From: Geopseudomonas aromaticivorans
GTDB taxonomy: Bacteria; Pseudomonadota; Gammaproteobacteria; Pseudomonadales; Pseudomonadaceae
Assembly: GCF_019097855.1 (NCBI RefSeq)
Contig: NZ_JAHRGL010000018.1
Location: forward strand, 1 to 64,000
Reading direction: 5' to 3'
Length of the DNA: 64,000 nucleotides
The translations under genes and the position numbers were made by a program. Below are positions 7,558-17,294 of the stretch, one piece after another. Below the pieces are notes generated by a model, which was not told the DNA's origin, made no database searches, and worked only from the letters and a program-made list of their open reading frames with translations. Each line of letters starts with the position of its first letter. Position 1 is the stretch's first letter.

Positions 7558-9914
7558 ACAGGCCTGAACTCTCTCCTGACCAGCCATCCCAGCAAGAGCT
7601 GGCGGAACGCTTCCGCGCCGGCATCGCCAGCGGAGTCGGCCGCGGCCTCAAGCACGAGAGCGCCGACAAGCATGTGTCCGGCACGGCGCTGTACGTCGAC
7701 GACCGCCTGGAGTTCGCCAACCAGCTGCACGTCTGCGCACGGCTCTCCGAGCATGCCCATGCGCGCATCCTGCGCATCGACACCTCGCCGTGCTACGCCT
7801 TTCCCGGCGTGGCCATCGCCATCACCAGCCGCGACGTGCCCGGCGAGCTGGACATCGGCGCGGTGGCCCCCGGCGATCCGCTGCTGGCCGACGGCGTGGT
7901 GCAGTACCTCGGCCAGATGGTGCTGGCGGTGGCCGCCGCCGACCCCGAGATCGCCCGCCAGGCGGCGCAGGCGGCGCGGATCGACTACGAGGTGCTCGAG
8001 CCGCTGCTCGACCTGGAGGAGGCGCTGCGCCGCGGCGAGTTGGTGCGCGACAGTCATTGCCAGCAGCGCGGCGATGCCGATGCCGCGCTGGCTGGCGCGC
8101 CACATCGGCTGCAGGGACGTCTGCACATCGGCGGCCAGGAGCACTTCTATCTGGAAACCCAGGTCTGCACGGTGCTGCCCAGCGAGGACGGCGGCATGCT
8201 GGTGTATTCCTCGACGCAGAATCCCACCGAGATCCAGCAGCTGGTCGCCCGCGTGCTCGGCGTGTCGATGCACCAGGTGGCGGTGGACATGCGCCGCATG
8301 GGCGGCGGCTTCGGCGGCAAGGAAACCCAGGCGGCCGGCCCGGCCTGCCTGTGCGCGGTGGTCGCCCAGCTGACCGGGCGGCCGGCGAAGATGCGTCTGG
8401 CGCGCCGCGACGACATGCGCACCACCGGCAAGCGCCACCCGTTCCTGATCGACTACGACGTCGGCTTCGACGACCAGGGCGTGCTGCAGGGCATCGACAT
8501 CCGGCTGCTGGCCAACTGCGGCTTTTCGCCGGATCTGTCCGGAGCCATCGTCGACCGCGCCATGTTCCATGCCGACAACGCCTACTACCTGGGCGATGCG
8601 CGGGTCACTGGCCATCGTTGCCGTACCCACCTGGCGTCGAACACGGCGTTTCGCGGTTTCGGCGGCCCGCAGGGCATGCTCGGCATCGAGGAGGTGATGG
8701 AGCGCATCGCTCGTCACCTCGGCCTCGATCCGCTGGAGGTGCGCAAGCGCAACTACTACGCCGCTGCGCCGCGCAACGTCACCCACTACCAGCAGACGGT
8801 GGAGGACAACCTGCTGGCCGAGCTGACCGCGCAACTGGAGGCGAGCTGCGACTACCAGGCCCGCCGTGCGGCGATCCGCGCCTTCAATGCCGAAAGCCCG
8901 CTGTTGAAGAAGGGCCTGGCGCTGACCCCGGTGAAGTTCGGCATCAGCTTCACCTCCGGCTTCCTCAACCAGGCCGGCGCGCTGCTGCACATCTACACCG
9001 ACGGCAGCATCCACCTCAACCACGGCGGCACCGAGATGGGCCAGGGCCTGCACACCAAGGTGGCGCAGGTGGTCGCCGAGACCCTGCAGGTCGATATCTC
9101 GCGCATCCACATCAGCGCCACCCACACCGAGAAGGTGCCCAACACCTCGCCGACCGCCGCTTCCTCGGGCAGCGACCTCAACGGCAAGGCGGCGCAGAAC
9201 GCCGCGCTGATCCTGCGCCAGCGCTTGGTCGGTTTCGCCGCCACCCACTTCGAGGTCGATCCGGACGAGGTGGAATTCGGCAACGGCCATGTGCGGGTGG
9301 GCGAGCGTTACCTGAGCTTCGACGAGCTGATCGGCCTCGCCTATGTCGGCCAGGTGTCGCTGTCCAGCACCGGCTTCTACGCCACGCCCGGCGTGCACTA
9401 CGACCGCGAGCAGGCGCGCGGCCGGCCGTTCTACTACTACGCCTTCGGGGTGTCCTGCTCCGAGGTGCTGGTGGATACCCTGACCGGCGAATACAAGGTG
9501 CTGCGTACCGACATTCTCCACGACGTCGGCGACTCGCTGAACCCGGCCATCGACATCGGCCAGATCGAGGGCGGCTTCATCCAGGGCATGGGCTGGCTGA
9601 CCTGCGAGGAGCTGGTGTGGGACGTCCAGGGCCGGCTGCTGACCGACAGCCCGGCGACCTACAAGATTCCCACGGTGGGCGACCTGCCGGCGGACCTGCG
9701 CGTGCAGCTGGTGGCCAACCGCAGCAACCCGCAGGACACCGTGTTCCACTCCAAGGCGGTGGGCGAGCCGCCGTTCATGCACGGCATCTCGGTGTGGTGC
9801 GCGATCAAGGATGCGCTGGCCAGTCTCGCCGACTACCGCGTGCATGCCGAGCTGGACGCCCCGGCCACCCCGGAGCGGGTGCTGTGGGCGGCGGAGCGCC
9901 TGCGCCATGCATGA
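7554..9914 (+). CDS. xdhB: xanthine dehydrogenase large (molybdopterin) subunit XdhB
   Basis: This 786-residue molybdenum-binding subunit starts at the ATG overlapping the xdhA stop (ATGA). The fold begins with the aldehyde-oxidase/xanthine-dehydrogenase hammerhead domain (GTALYVDDRLEFANQLH). Molybdopterin contacts include GGGFGGKET at about residue 255, FRGFGGPQG at about 370 and GGTEMGQGLHTK at about 490. It carries the hydroxylation site for hypoxanthine and xanthine and pairs with XdhA in the cytoplasm. It is the middle gene of an overlapping xdhABC operon. Confidence 0.97.
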   Translation: MNRPELSPDQPSQQELAERFRAGIASGVGRGLKHESADKHVSGTALYVDDRLEFANQLHVCARLSEHAHARILRIDTSPCYAFPGVAIAITSRDVPGELDIGAVAPGDPLLADGVVQYLGQMVLAVAAADPEIARQAAQAARIDYEVLEPLLDLEEALRRGELVRDSHCQQRGDADAALAGAPHRLQGRLHIGGQEHFYLETQVCTVLPSEDGGMLVYSSTQNPTEIQQLVARVLGVSMHQVAVDMRRMGGGFGGKETQAAGPACLCAVVAQLTGRPAKMRLARRDDMRTTGKRHPFLIDYDVGFDDQGVLQGIDIRLLANCGFSPDLSGAIVDRAMFHADNAYYLGDARVTGHRCRTHLASNTAFRGFGGPQGMLGIEEVMERIARHLGLDPLEVRKRNYYAAAPRNVTHYQQTVEDNLLAELTAQLEASCDYQARRAAIRAFNAESPLLKKGLALTPVKFGISFTSGFLNQAGALLHIYTDGSIHLNHGGTEMGQGLHTKVAQVVAETLQVDISRIHISATHTEKVPNTSPTAASSGSDLNGKAAQNAALILRQRLVGFAATHFEVDPDEVEFGNGHVRVGERYLSFDELIGLAYVGQVSLSSTGFYATPGVHYDREQARGRPFYYYAFGVSCSEVLVDTLTGEYKVLRTDILHDVGDSLNPAIDIGQIEGGFIQGMGWLTCEELVWDVQGRLLTDSPATYKIPTVGDLPADLRVQLVANRSNPQDTVFHSKAVGEPPFMHGISVWCAIKDALASLADYRVHAELDAPATPERVLWAAERLRHA

Positions 9915-10692
9915 CTGGATCGAAACCTTGGCGGCGCTGCAGCGCCGCGGCGAGCCCTGCGTGCTGGTCACCCTGGTCGAGGAGCAGGGCTCCACGCCGC
10001 GCGAAGCCGGCGCCAAGCTGCTGGTCACCGCTGAGCGCAGCTACCACAGCATCGGTGGCGGCCATCTGGAACTGCGCGCCATGCAGATCGCCCGCGACCT
10101 GCTCGCCAGCGGTACCCGCACGCCGCTGCTGGAGCGCTTCAGCCTGGGCGCGAGCCTCGGCCAGTGCTGCGGCGGCGTCACCCTGCTGCTGTTCGAGCCG
10201 CTGGGGCGGCCACGGGCCGAGGTCGCCGTATTCGGTGCCGGGCATGTCGGCCGCGCGCTGGTGCCGCTGCTCGCCGGCCTGCCGTGCCGGGTGCGCTGGA
10301 TCGACTCGCGCGTGGCCGAGTTCCCGGCGCAGCTGCCGTCGGGTGTCGAGCGGGTGGTCAGCGAAGAACCGGTCGATGAGGTGGACGAGCTGCCGCCCGG
10401 CTGCTACTGCATCGTCATGACCCACGACCATCAGCTCGACCTCGAGCTGGCCGAGCGCATCCTGCGCCGCGGCGATTTCGCCTATTTCGGCCTGATCGGC
10501 TCACGGACCAAGCGCGCGCGCTTCGAGCATCGCCTGCGCGAGCGCGGCCTGGCAGCGGAGTCGATCGCCCGCATGCGCTGCCCGCTGGGCCTGCCCGAGG
10601 TGCGTGGCAAGCTGCCGCTGGAGATTGCCATCGCGGTGGCGGGGGAGGTGATCGCCACCTACGGCGCCGGGCAGGACCGGCAGGAGCAGTAG
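9907..10692 (+). CDS. xdhC: XdhC, molybdenum cofactor insertion/maturation factor
   Basis: The 261-residue protein starts at an ATG inside the end of xdhB. It contains the N-terminal XdhC/CoxI domain (CVLVTLVEEQGSTPREAG) and a C-terminal Rossmann domain (VAVFGAGHVGRALV; GLIGSRTKRARF near residue 200). XdhC binds molybdenum cofactor, promotes its sulfuration and delivers it to XdhB. Translational coupling with xdhB fits that role. A region of about 130 bases without a gene follows before the next start. Confidence 0.95.
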   Translation: MHDWIETLAALQRRGEPCVLVTLVEEQGSTPREAGAKLLVTAERSYHSIGGGHLELRAMQIARDLLASGTRTPLLERFSLGASLGQCCGGVTLLLFEPLGRPRAEVAVFGAGHVGRALVPLLAGLPCRVRWIDSRVAEFPAQLPSGVERVVSEEPVDEVDELPPGCYCIVMTHDHQLDLELAERILRRGDFAYFGLIGSRTKRARFEHRLRERGLAAESIARMRCPLGLPEVRGKLPLEIAIAVAGEVIATYGAGQDRQEQ

Positions 10693-10798
10693 ACCGGGCA
10701 GCAGGTAGGGCGCAGGGCGCGGGCTGGTGAATGCCCGGGCAAAGCTGCCCGGCCTGATCCGCTCCATCCGCTTTTCCGCCAGGCTGGCGCCGGCCCGG

Positions 10799-10804
10799 TA
10801 TAAT
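10799..10804 (+). promoter_or_regulatory. candidate -10 box for the RNA methyltransferase gene
   Basis: A perfect TATAAT lies 22 bases before the GTG start at 10827. No good -35 is visible at the normal distance (the region is GC-rich), so the assignment rests on the -10 alone. Confidence 0.4.
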
Positions 10805-10826
10805 CGACGCTTTTGCGAGCATCCCC

Positions 10827-11294
10827 GTGGCCAACAAGAGATACAGCTGTATCGGTCTGTTCAATCCCAAATCGCCGGAAAATGTCGGCTCGATCATGCG
10901 CGCGGCGGGCTGCTATGACGTCAGCTCGGTGTTCTATACCGGCACCCGCTACGACCGGGCGCGGGACTTCGTCACCGATACCAAGAAGGTCCACCAGGAC
11001 ATTCCGCTGATCAACATCGACGACCTGCGCAAGATTCTCCCCTTCGGCTGCACGCCGGTGGCGGTGGAGCTGGTCGAGGGCGCGCGGTCCCTGCCCGAGT
11101 ACACCCACCCTGATCGCGCGCTGTACATCTTCGGGCCGGAGGACGGCTCGCTGGACAAGCAGATCCGCGACTGGTGCGAGGACGTGGTCTACATCCCCAC
11201 CAACGGCTGCATGAACCTCGCCGCCACGGTCAACGTGGTGCTCTACGACCGGCTGGCCAAGGGCAACAACACCCGCTCCGGGCCGCTGTTCTAG
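10827..11294 (+). CDS. TrmH/SpoU-family RNA 2'-O-methyltransferase
   Basis: This 155-residue protein has the SPOUT (knotted) fold motifs: an N-terminal NPKSPENVGSIMRAAG (motif 1), the FGPEDGSL loop near residue 100 (motif 2), and the SAM-binding knot YIPTNGCMNLAATVNVVLYD (motif 3). Family members methylate ribose in tRNA or rRNA. The exact target is not deducible, because it lacks the sequence start of classical TrmL. I chose the GTG start because of the length and motif 1 position, although the ribosome-binding sequence is weak. It stands alone between xdhC and the transporter gene. Confidence 0.85.
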   Translation: MANKRYSCIGLFNPKSPENVGSIMRAAGCYDVSSVFYTGTRYDRARDFVTDTKKVHQDIPLINIDDLRKILPFGCTPVAVELVEGARSLPEYTHPDRALYIFGPEDGSLDKQIRDWCEDVVYIPTNGCMNLAATVNVVLYDRLAKGNNTRSGPLF

Positions 11295-11411
11295 AGCGCT
11301 CGGTCAGTCCGCCAGCGGACGACCGATTGGGTTTCGAAGGCTGCCCGGCGGGGCGTAATTTGCTAAGGTGCGCCCGCCGTTCCGTCGCCCATTCCCGAGA
11401 AACCAGCCCCT

Positions 11412-12731
11412 ATGTCTGCCGAGCACTCCAGCACTGCGCCCGTGGCGCGCCCGTTGACCCGCAGCGACTTCAAGACCCTCTCGCTCTCCGCCCTGGGCGG
11501 TGCGCTGGAGTTCTACGACTTCATCATCTTCGTGTTCTTCGCGGCGGTGGTCGGCAAGCTGTTCTTCCCCGCCGAGATGCCCGAGTGGCTGCGCCAACTG
11601 CAGACCTTCGGCATCTTCGCCGCCGGCTATCTGGCGCGGCCGTTGGGTGGCATCGTCATGGCCCACTTCGGCGACCTGCTCGGGCGCAAGCGCATGTTCA
11701 CCCTGAGCATCTTCATGATGGCCGTGCCGACCCTGTGCATGGGCCTGCTGCCGACCTATGCGCAGATCGGCCTGTGGGCGCCGCTGGCGTTGCTGGCGCT
11801 GCGGGTGGTTCAGGGCGCAGCGATTGGTGGCGAAGTGCCGGGGGCCTGGGTGTTCGTCGCCGAGCATGTGCCGGCGCGGCGCATCGGCTTTGCCTGCAGC
11901 ACCCTGACTGCCGGGTTGACCGCCGGCATCCTGCTCGGCTCGCTGACCGCCAGCGCGATCAACCGGGCGTTCAGCGCCGAAGAGCTGGCCGACTACGCCT
12001 GGCGCATTCCCTTCCTGCTGGGTGGGGTGTTCGGGCTGGTCTCGGTCTACCTGCGGCGCTGGCTGCACGAGACCCCGGTGTTCGCCGAGCTGCAACTGCG
12101 CCAGTCGCTGGCCGAGGAGCTGCCGCTCAAGGCGGTACTGCGCGAGCATCGCCCGGCGGTGCTGCTGTCTATGCTGCTGACCTGGGTGCTGTCGGCCGGC
12201 ATCGTGGTGGTCATCCTGATGACCCCGACGATCCTCCAGACCCTGCACGGCTTCGCCCCGGGCGAAGCGCTGCAGGCCAACAGCCTGGCCATCGTCGCTC
12301 TCAGCCTCGGTTGCGTGCTGGCCGGCCTGGCGGCGGACCGCTTCGGCGCGGGACCGACCTTCGTCTGCGGCGGCCTGCTGCTGTTGCTGAGTTCCTCGCT
12401 GTTCTATGCCAGCGTCGCCAGCCACCGTGATCTGCTGATCCCGCTGTACACCCTGGCCGGCCTGAGCGTGGGCACCATCGGCGCCATCCCCATGGTGATG
12501 GTCAAGGCCTTCCCGGCGGCGGTGCGCTTTTCCGGGCTGTCGTTCTCCTACAACCTGGCCTACGCCATCTGCGGCGGCATGACGCCGATCCTGGTCAGCC
12601 TGCTGCTGAAGTGGAGTCCGCTGGGCCCGGCCTACTATGTCGGCGCGCTGAGCCTGCTGTTCATCCTGGCTGGCGTCGGCCTGTGGCGCCGCGCGGCTTC
12701 GGCAATGGCGCCTGCCGGTTGCGCTTCGTAG
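11412..12731 (+). CDS. MFS transporter of the metabolite:H+ symporter (MHS) family
   Basis: The 439-residue protein has 12 predicted membrane helices. The start of helix 1 (LGGALEFYDFIIFVFF) and the loop signature GDLLGRKRMF between helices 2 and 3 are typical of the ProP/KgtP-type MHS subgroup. The conserved RVVQGAAIGGEVPGAW follows in helix 4. Relatives import organic acids, osmolytes or aromatic acids with protons, and the substrate here cannot be assigned. It is monocistronic, ending at a bidirectional terminator facing acnB. Inner membrane. Confidence 0.9.
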   Translation: MSAEHSSTAPVARPLTRSDFKTLSLSALGGALEFYDFIIFVFFAAVVGKLFFPAEMPEWLRQLQTFGIFAAGYLARPLGGIVMAHFGDLLGRKRMFTLSIFMMAVPTLCMGLLPTYAQIGLWAPLALLALRVVQGAAIGGEVPGAWVFVAEHVPARRIGFACSTLTAGLTAGILLGSLTASAINRAFSAEELADYAWRIPFLLGGVFGLVSVYLRRWLHETPVFAELQLRQSLAEELPLKAVLREHRPAVLLSMLLTWVLSAGIVVVILMTPTILQTLHGFAPGEALQANSLAIVALSLGCVLAGLAADRFGAGPTFVCGGLLLLLSSSLFYASVASHRDLLIPLYTLAGLSVGTIGAIPMVMVKAFPAAVRFSGLSFSYNLAYAICGGMTPILVSLLLKWSPLGPAYYVGALSLLFILAGVGLWRRAASAMAPAGCAS

Positions 12732-12810
12732 CGGCGCAGCCGCTCCTTAACGTCGCTGGAAGGGAGCAGATGAGTCTGTTGGGATCAGATGAGCAGGCCC
12801 TGGGGGCCTG

Positions 12811-12845
12811 AAAAAAAGAAACCCCGCCGAAGCGGGGTTTCTTTC
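12811..12845. terminator. bidirectional intrinsic terminator between the transporter gene and acnB
   Basis: The stem GAAACCCCGC / GCGGGGTTTC (12818-12827, 12832-12841) has a CGAA loop. It is flanked by A-runs on the left and TTTC on the right, so it can serve both convergent genes. Confidence 0.9.
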
Positions 12846-12865
12846 AGTGCCTAGGTGCTACAGGA

Positions 12866-15475
12866 TCAAGCCTGGATGACCGGGATGTTGGCCTTGGCAG
12901 CCGCGTCACGGTATTCAGCCATCTGATCGAAGGACAGGTAGCGGTAAACGTCGGCAGACATGCTGTCGATGTTCTTCGCGTAGCCCATGTACTCCTCAAC
13001 GGTCGGCAGCTTACCGATGATGGAGGCAACGGCCGCCAGCTCAGCAGAAGCCAGGAACACGTTGGTAGCGTCGCCCAGACGGTTCGGGAAGTTACGGGTC
13101 GAGGTGGAAACCACGGTCGAACCGGTCTGTACGCGAGCCTGGTTACCCATGCACAGCGAGCAACCCGGCATTTCCATGCGCGCGCCAGCACGGCCGTAGA
13201 TGCCGTAGTAGCCTTCTTCGGTCAGCTGGTGGGCGTCCATCTTGGTCGGCGGAGCCAGCCACAGACGGGTCGGGATGCCGCCCTTGACCTTTTCCAGCAG
13301 CTTGCCGGCCGCGCGGAAGTGACCGATGTTGGTCATGCAGGAACCGATGAACACTTCGTCGATCTTCTGACCGGCAACGGTGGACAGCAGGCGGGCGTCG
13401 TCCGGGTCGTTCGGAGCGCAGAGAACCGGCTCCTTCACTTCGGCCAGGTCGATCTCGATCACGGCCGCGTATTCGGCGTCCTTGTCGGCTTCCAGCAGTT
13501 TCGGGTTGGCCAGCCAGGCTTCCATCGCCTGGGCACGACGCTCCAGGGTACGGGCATCGCCGTAGCCTTCGCCGATCATCCAGCGCAGCATGGTGATGTT
13601 GGAGCGCAGGTATTCGGCGATAGCCTCTTCCGGCAGCTTGATGGCGCAACCAGCAGCGGAACGCTCGGCGGAGGCGTCGGACAGCTCGAAAGCTTGCTCG
13701 ACGGTCAGACCGTCCAGACCTTCGATCTCGAGGATGCGGCCGGAGAAGATGTTCTTCTTGCCTTTCTTCTCGACGGTCAGCAGGCCAGCCTGGATCGCGT
13801 AGTAGGGGATGGCATGCACCAGGTCACGCAGGGTGATACCGGGTTGCAGCTTGCCCTTGAAGCGCACCAGAACGGATTCCGGCATGTCCAGCGGCATGAC
13901 GCCGGTGGCGGCGGCGAAGGCCACCAGGCCGGAACCGGCCGGGAAGGAGATGCCGATCGGGAAGCGGGTGTGCGAGTCGCCACCGGTGCCGACGGTATCC
14001 GGCAGCAGCATGCGGTTCAGCCAGCTGTGGATGATGCCGTCGCCCGGACGCAGGGACACGCCGCTGCGGTTCATGATGAAGTCCGGCAGGGTGTGGTGGG
14101 TAACCACGTCGATCGGTTTCGGATAGGCGGCGGTGTGGCAGAAGGACTGCATGACCAGGTCGGCGGAGAAGCCCAGGCAAGCCAGGTCCTTCAGCTCGTC
14201 GCGGGTCATCGGGCCGGTGGTGTCCTGGGAACCGACGGTGGTCATCTTCGGTTCGCAGTAGGTGCCCGGACGCACGCCCTGGCCTTCCGGCAGACCGCAG
14301 GCACGGCCAACCATCTTCTGGGCGAGGGAGAAGCCCTTGCCGCTGTCAGCCGGAGCAACCGGCTTCTTGAACAGGGTGGACGGAGCCAGACCCAGTTCGG
14401 CACGCGCCTTCTCGGTCAGACCGCGACCGATGATCAGCGGAATACGGCCGCCGGCGCGGACTTCGTCCAGCAGCACGTCGGTCTTCAGTTCGAAGGTGGT
14501 GATGACTTCGTCAGTACCAGCCTTGCAGACCTTGCCAGCGTACGGGTACACGTCGATGACGTCGCCCATGGCCAGGTTGGTGCAGTCGAATTCGATCGGC
14601 AGGGCGCCGGCGTCTTCCATGGTGTTGTAGAAGATCGGGGCGATCTTGGTGCCGAAGCAGAAACCACCGGCGCGCTTGTTCGGCACGTACGGGATATCGT
14701 CGCCGAAGAACCACAGCACCGAGTTGGTGGCGGACTTGCGGGAGGAGCCGGTACCGACCACGTCGCCGACGTAGGCAACCGGAATGCCTTTGGCCTTCAG
14801 GGCTTCCATCTGCTTGATCGGACCAACCGAACCCGGAGCGTCCGGCTCGATGCCGTCGCGGGCCATCTTCAGCATGGCCAGGGCGTGCAGCGGGATGTCG
14901 GGGCGCGACCAGGCGTCCGGAGCCGGCGACAGGTCGTCGGTGTTGGTTTCACCGGTGACCTTGAACACGGCCAGGGTGATTTTCTCGGCCAGGGCCGGAC
15001 GGTTGACGAACCACTCGGCGTCAGCCCAGGACTGCAGCACGGCCTTGGCGGCGGCGTTGCCGTTCTTGGCGCGCTCGGCAACGTCGTGGAAGGCGTCGAA
15101 CATCAGCAGGGTGTGCTTGAGCTGAGCGGCAGCGACTTCGGCCAGTTCGGCGTTGTCCAGCAGCTCGACCAGGGTGGCGATGTTGTAGCCGCCCTGCATG
15201 GTGCCCAGCAGCTCGACAGCGCGCTGCTTGCTGATCAGCGGAGAGGCGGTCTCGCCCTTGGCGATGGCTGCCAGGAAACCGGCTTTGACGTAGGCGGCTT
15301 CGTCGACGCCTGCGGGAACGCGGTTGGTGATCAGGTCAACCAGGAATTCTTCTTCGCCGGCCGGCGGGTTCTTCAGCAGCTCAACCAGGCCTGCGGTCTG
15401 CTCGGCGTTCAGCGGCTGGGGCACGACGCCCTGGGCGGCACGCTCTTCTACGTGTTTGCGGTAGGCTTCAAGCAC
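12866..15475 (-). CDS. acnB: aconitate hydratase B
   Basis: The 869-residue protein has the AcnB domain order: an N-terminal HEAT-like domain (about 1-160), a swivelling domain (about 165-380), then the catalytic domains. Active-site and [4Fe-4S] features are visible: [22 protein letters not shown], and GCSLCMGNQ near residue 770 with two cluster cysteines. It isomerises citrate to isocitrate in the TCA cycle, and may also act as 2-methylisocitrate dehydratase. In relatives the iron-free protein binds RNA. It is monocistronic, with an unusual structured upstream region at 15526-15653. Confidence 0.98.
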   Translation of the reverse strand: MLEAYRKHVEERAAQGVVPQPLNAEQTAGLVELLKNPPAGEEEFLVDLITNRVPAGVDEAAYVKAGFLAAIAKGETASPLISKQRAVELLGTMQGGYNIATLVELLDNAELAEVAAAQLKHTLLMFDAFHDVAERAKNGNAAAKAVLQSWADAEWFVNRPALAEKITLAVFKVTGETNTDDLSPAPDAWSRPDIPLHALAMLKMARDGIEPDAPGSVGPIKQMEALKAKGIPVAYVGDVVGTGSSRKSATNSVLWFFGDDIPYVPNKRAGGFCFGTKIAPIFYNTMEDAGALPIEFDCTNLAMGDVIDVYPYAGKVCKAGTDEVITTFELKTDVLLDEVRAGGRIPLIIGRGLTEKARAELGLAPSTLFKKPVAPADSGKGFSLAQKMVGRACGLPEGQGVRPGTYCEPKMTTVGSQDTTGPMTRDELKDLACLGFSADLVMQSFCHTAAYPKPIDVVTHHTLPDFIMNRSGVSLRPGDGIIHSWLNRMLLPDTVGTGGDSHTRFPIGISFPAGSGLVAFAAATGVMPLDMPESVLVRFKGKLQPGITLRDLVHAIPYYAIQAGLLTVEKKGKKNIFSGRILEIEGLDGLTVEQAFELSDASAERSAAGCAIKLPEEAIAEYLRSNITMLRWMIGEGYGDARTLERRAQAMEAWLANPKLLEADKDAEYAAVIEIDLAEVKEPVLCAPNDPDDARLLSTVAGQKIDEVFIGSCMTNIGHFRAAGKLLEKVKGGIPTRLWLAPPTKMDAHQLTEEGYYGIYGRAGARMEMPGCSLCMGNQARVQTGSTVVSTSTRNFPNRLGDATNVFLASAELAAVASIIGKLPTVEEYMGYAKNIDSMSADVYRYLSFDQMAEYRDAAAKANIPVIQA

Positions 15476-15525
15476 AGTATTACCCTCATCAGTGGTCCCA
15501 TGCGGGAGTCCGGGACTTTCGTCCA

Positions 15526-15653
15526 GAAGCTGTTTTCAAAGTTTTACGCCGGCGATCATGACGAAGCTGTGTTGGTGAGGGCGGAGCGATGCGGGTCTCA
15601 CCAACTGCTTCCTGCCGGGTTTACTGTGCTCGTGACGCTTTGAAAACAGCTTC
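15526..15653. repeat. nested inverted repeats upstream of acnB
   Basis: A perfect 16-base inverted pair, GAAGCTGTTTTCAAAG (15526-15541) and CTTTGAAAACAGCTTC (15638-15653), encloses 96 bases. Inside it is a second pair, GTTGGTGAG (15571-15579) and CTCACCAAC (15597-15605). The block occupies most of the 326-base gap between acnB and the divergent DUF1289 gene and contains no open frame. It could fold as a leader RNA, a small RNA or a cruciform, or be a small insertion remnant. Confidence 0.75.
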
Positions 15654-15801
15654 CTGCGGACATTGGCGCCTGTAACAAGGCGGGCAGATTCTACTGGAAA
15701 GAGCGACATAAGTTAAGCAACCCTCCCGGCCGGTGGCGGATGACCCAGCATAGACAAAGGGCTAACATGCCGCCCATTCCTCGCTTTGCACGCCATTCGT
15801 C

Positions 15802-16278
15802 ATGCCCAAACAGCTCATCAAGACTCCTTGTATCGGTCTCTGCTCCACCGTCTATGGCGATCTGGTATGCCGCGGCTGCAAGCGCTTCCATCACGAGGTG
15901 GTGAACTGGAACCTGTACGGCGAAGACGAGAAGCGTGCCGTCTGGCAGCGCCTGGAAACCCTGCTGGTGCAGGTGGTCGCCGCCAAGCTCGAGGTGTTCG
16001 ACCCGCACTTGCTGCGCCACCAGCTGCAGCAGCGGCAGATCCGCTTCGTCGAGCGGCAGTCGCCGTACTGCTGGGCCTACCAGCTGATCGCCCGCGGCGC
16101 GCGGCTGATCCAGCAGCTGGACGCCTACGGCATCGTGCTGCTGCCGGAGTTCCGCGACAGCAGCCTGCCGCAGCTGCGTGATGCCATCGATCGCGAGTAC
16201 TTCCTGCTGTCCGAGGCACACTACCAGCGCTATATCGCGCCGCTTTTTCTGGTGGAGGGCGCGGAGAGCCGCGGCTGA
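15802..16278 (+). CDS. DUF1289 domain protein
   Basis: The protein has 158 residues. Its N-terminal 50 residues form the DUF1289 module: CIGLCS at about residues 10-15 and CRGCKRFHHEVVNW at about 23-36, a four-Cys pattern likely to bind a metal. The rest is helical and charged, ending with a conserved-looking tail (REYFLLSEAHYQRYIAPLF). Function is unknown. Longer Pseudomonas homologues have the same two-part layout. It stands alone, divergent from acnB. Confidence 0.8.
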   Translation: MPKQLIKTPCIGLCSTVYGDLVCRGCKRFHHEVVNWNLYGEDEKRAVWQRLETLLVQVVAAKLEVFDPHLLRHQLQQRQIRFVERQSPYCWAYQLIARGARLIQQLDAYGIVLLPEFRDSSLPQLRDAIDREYFLLSEAHYQRYIAPLFLVEGAESRG

Positions 16279-16286
16279 TATCGCGC

Positions 16287-17153
16287 TTACTCCTGCGCCG
16301 TCAGTTTCTCCAACTGGTCGCAGATGTCGTCCGGCTTGAGTACCAGCACGTCGCTTTGCAACACATCCAGCACCACTTCGGCGGTGTTGCCGATCAGGGC
16401 GCCGGAGAGGCCGCTGCGTGCCACCGAGCCGATCACCGTGACCGCGGCGTCCAGCTGCAACGCCATCTGCGGAATCAGGATGTCGGCGGGACCCTCGGCG
16501 ATATGCAGCTGGTGGCTGCCGAGGCCGTACTCGTCCTGGAAGCTCTGGCAGGCTTCGCGGTAGCGCGCGGCAATGGTTTCGCTCAGCTGGAAGGAGGGAT
16601 CGGCAGCCGTGAGCAGCGGCGCCGGATGGGCGCTGAGTACGTGCAGTTCGCCCTTGGCCAGGTGGGCGATGTCGTGGGCGTGGCAGACGATGTTGGCATG
16701 CAGGGAGTGGTGCTCGGGATCGTCATTGCCGACATCGACCGCCGCCAGCACCTTGCCGCCGGTCCAGGGCCGGTCGGTCTTGACCAGCAGTACCGGGCAG
16801 GGACAGTAGCGCAGCAACTTCCAGTCGTCCGGGGTGAGCAGCGCCTTCTTCAGTGGGTTGTCCGGGTAGTGCTGCTTGATCACCAGGCCGCAGCCTTCGG
16901 CCTGCTGGGCGGCGATGATGGTCTGGAAGGTCGTTTCCTGCCAGTCCTGGCGGGTGGAGACGGTGTGGCCTTCCTCGCGCAGGCTGTTCGCCAGATCGTC
17001 GAGCAGGACGTCGTGGTTGCGTTGCTTGTCGCACACCAGCAAGTGCAGCTCGGACTGGGTGGCGTTGGCGATCAGCGTTGCCCGTTTGAGCGCCAGGCCT
17101 TCTTCCGGCTGATTGGGTTCCAGCACGACCAGAATGCTGCGGATGGCTTGCAT
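16287..17153 (-). CDS. tandem universal stress protein (UspA family)
   Basis: This 288-residue protein contains two UspA-like domains. Residues about 1-140 start with IRSILVVLEPNQPEE. Residues about 150-280 begin after the KVLAAVDVGNDDPE linker and contain TVIGSVARSGLSGALIGNTAEVVL, the nucleotide-binding loop of the second domain. Tandem Usp proteins of this type (UspE-like) accumulate in stationary phase and stress. It is monocistronic and convergent with the DUF1289 gene, nine bases away. Confidence 0.9.
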   Translation of the reverse strand: MQAIRSILVVLEPNQPEEGLALKRATLIANATQSELHLLVCDKQRNHDVLLDDLANSLREEGHTVSTRQDWQETTFQTIIAAQQAEGCGLVIKQHYPDNPLKKALLTPDDWKLLRYCPCPVLLVKTDRPWTGGKVLAAVDVGNDDPEHHSLHANIVCHAHDIAHLAKGELHVLSAHPAPLLTAADPSFQLSETIAARYREACQSFQDEYGLGSHQLHIAEGPADILIPQMALQLDAAVTVIGSVARSGLSGALIGNTAEVVLDVLQSDVLVLKPDDICDQLEKLTAQE

Positions 17154-17294
17154 GGTCTTCTTCCTCGGTGGCTTTCGATCTCAACTCTAGACGCAACGCC
17201 GTCGCCTGCCGCTTGATGCACATCAAGCAGCAGGCATGCCCGTAGCGAGCGAGGGCCGTATAATGCGCGGCTTTCCAAGACTAGCCGGATTGCC

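Noticed and set aside
13229-15643. 804-codon open frame opposite acnB
   Set aside because: It is a GC-rich shadow frame (repetitive G/Q/D/H composition, no domain). acnB on the other strand is unambiguous.
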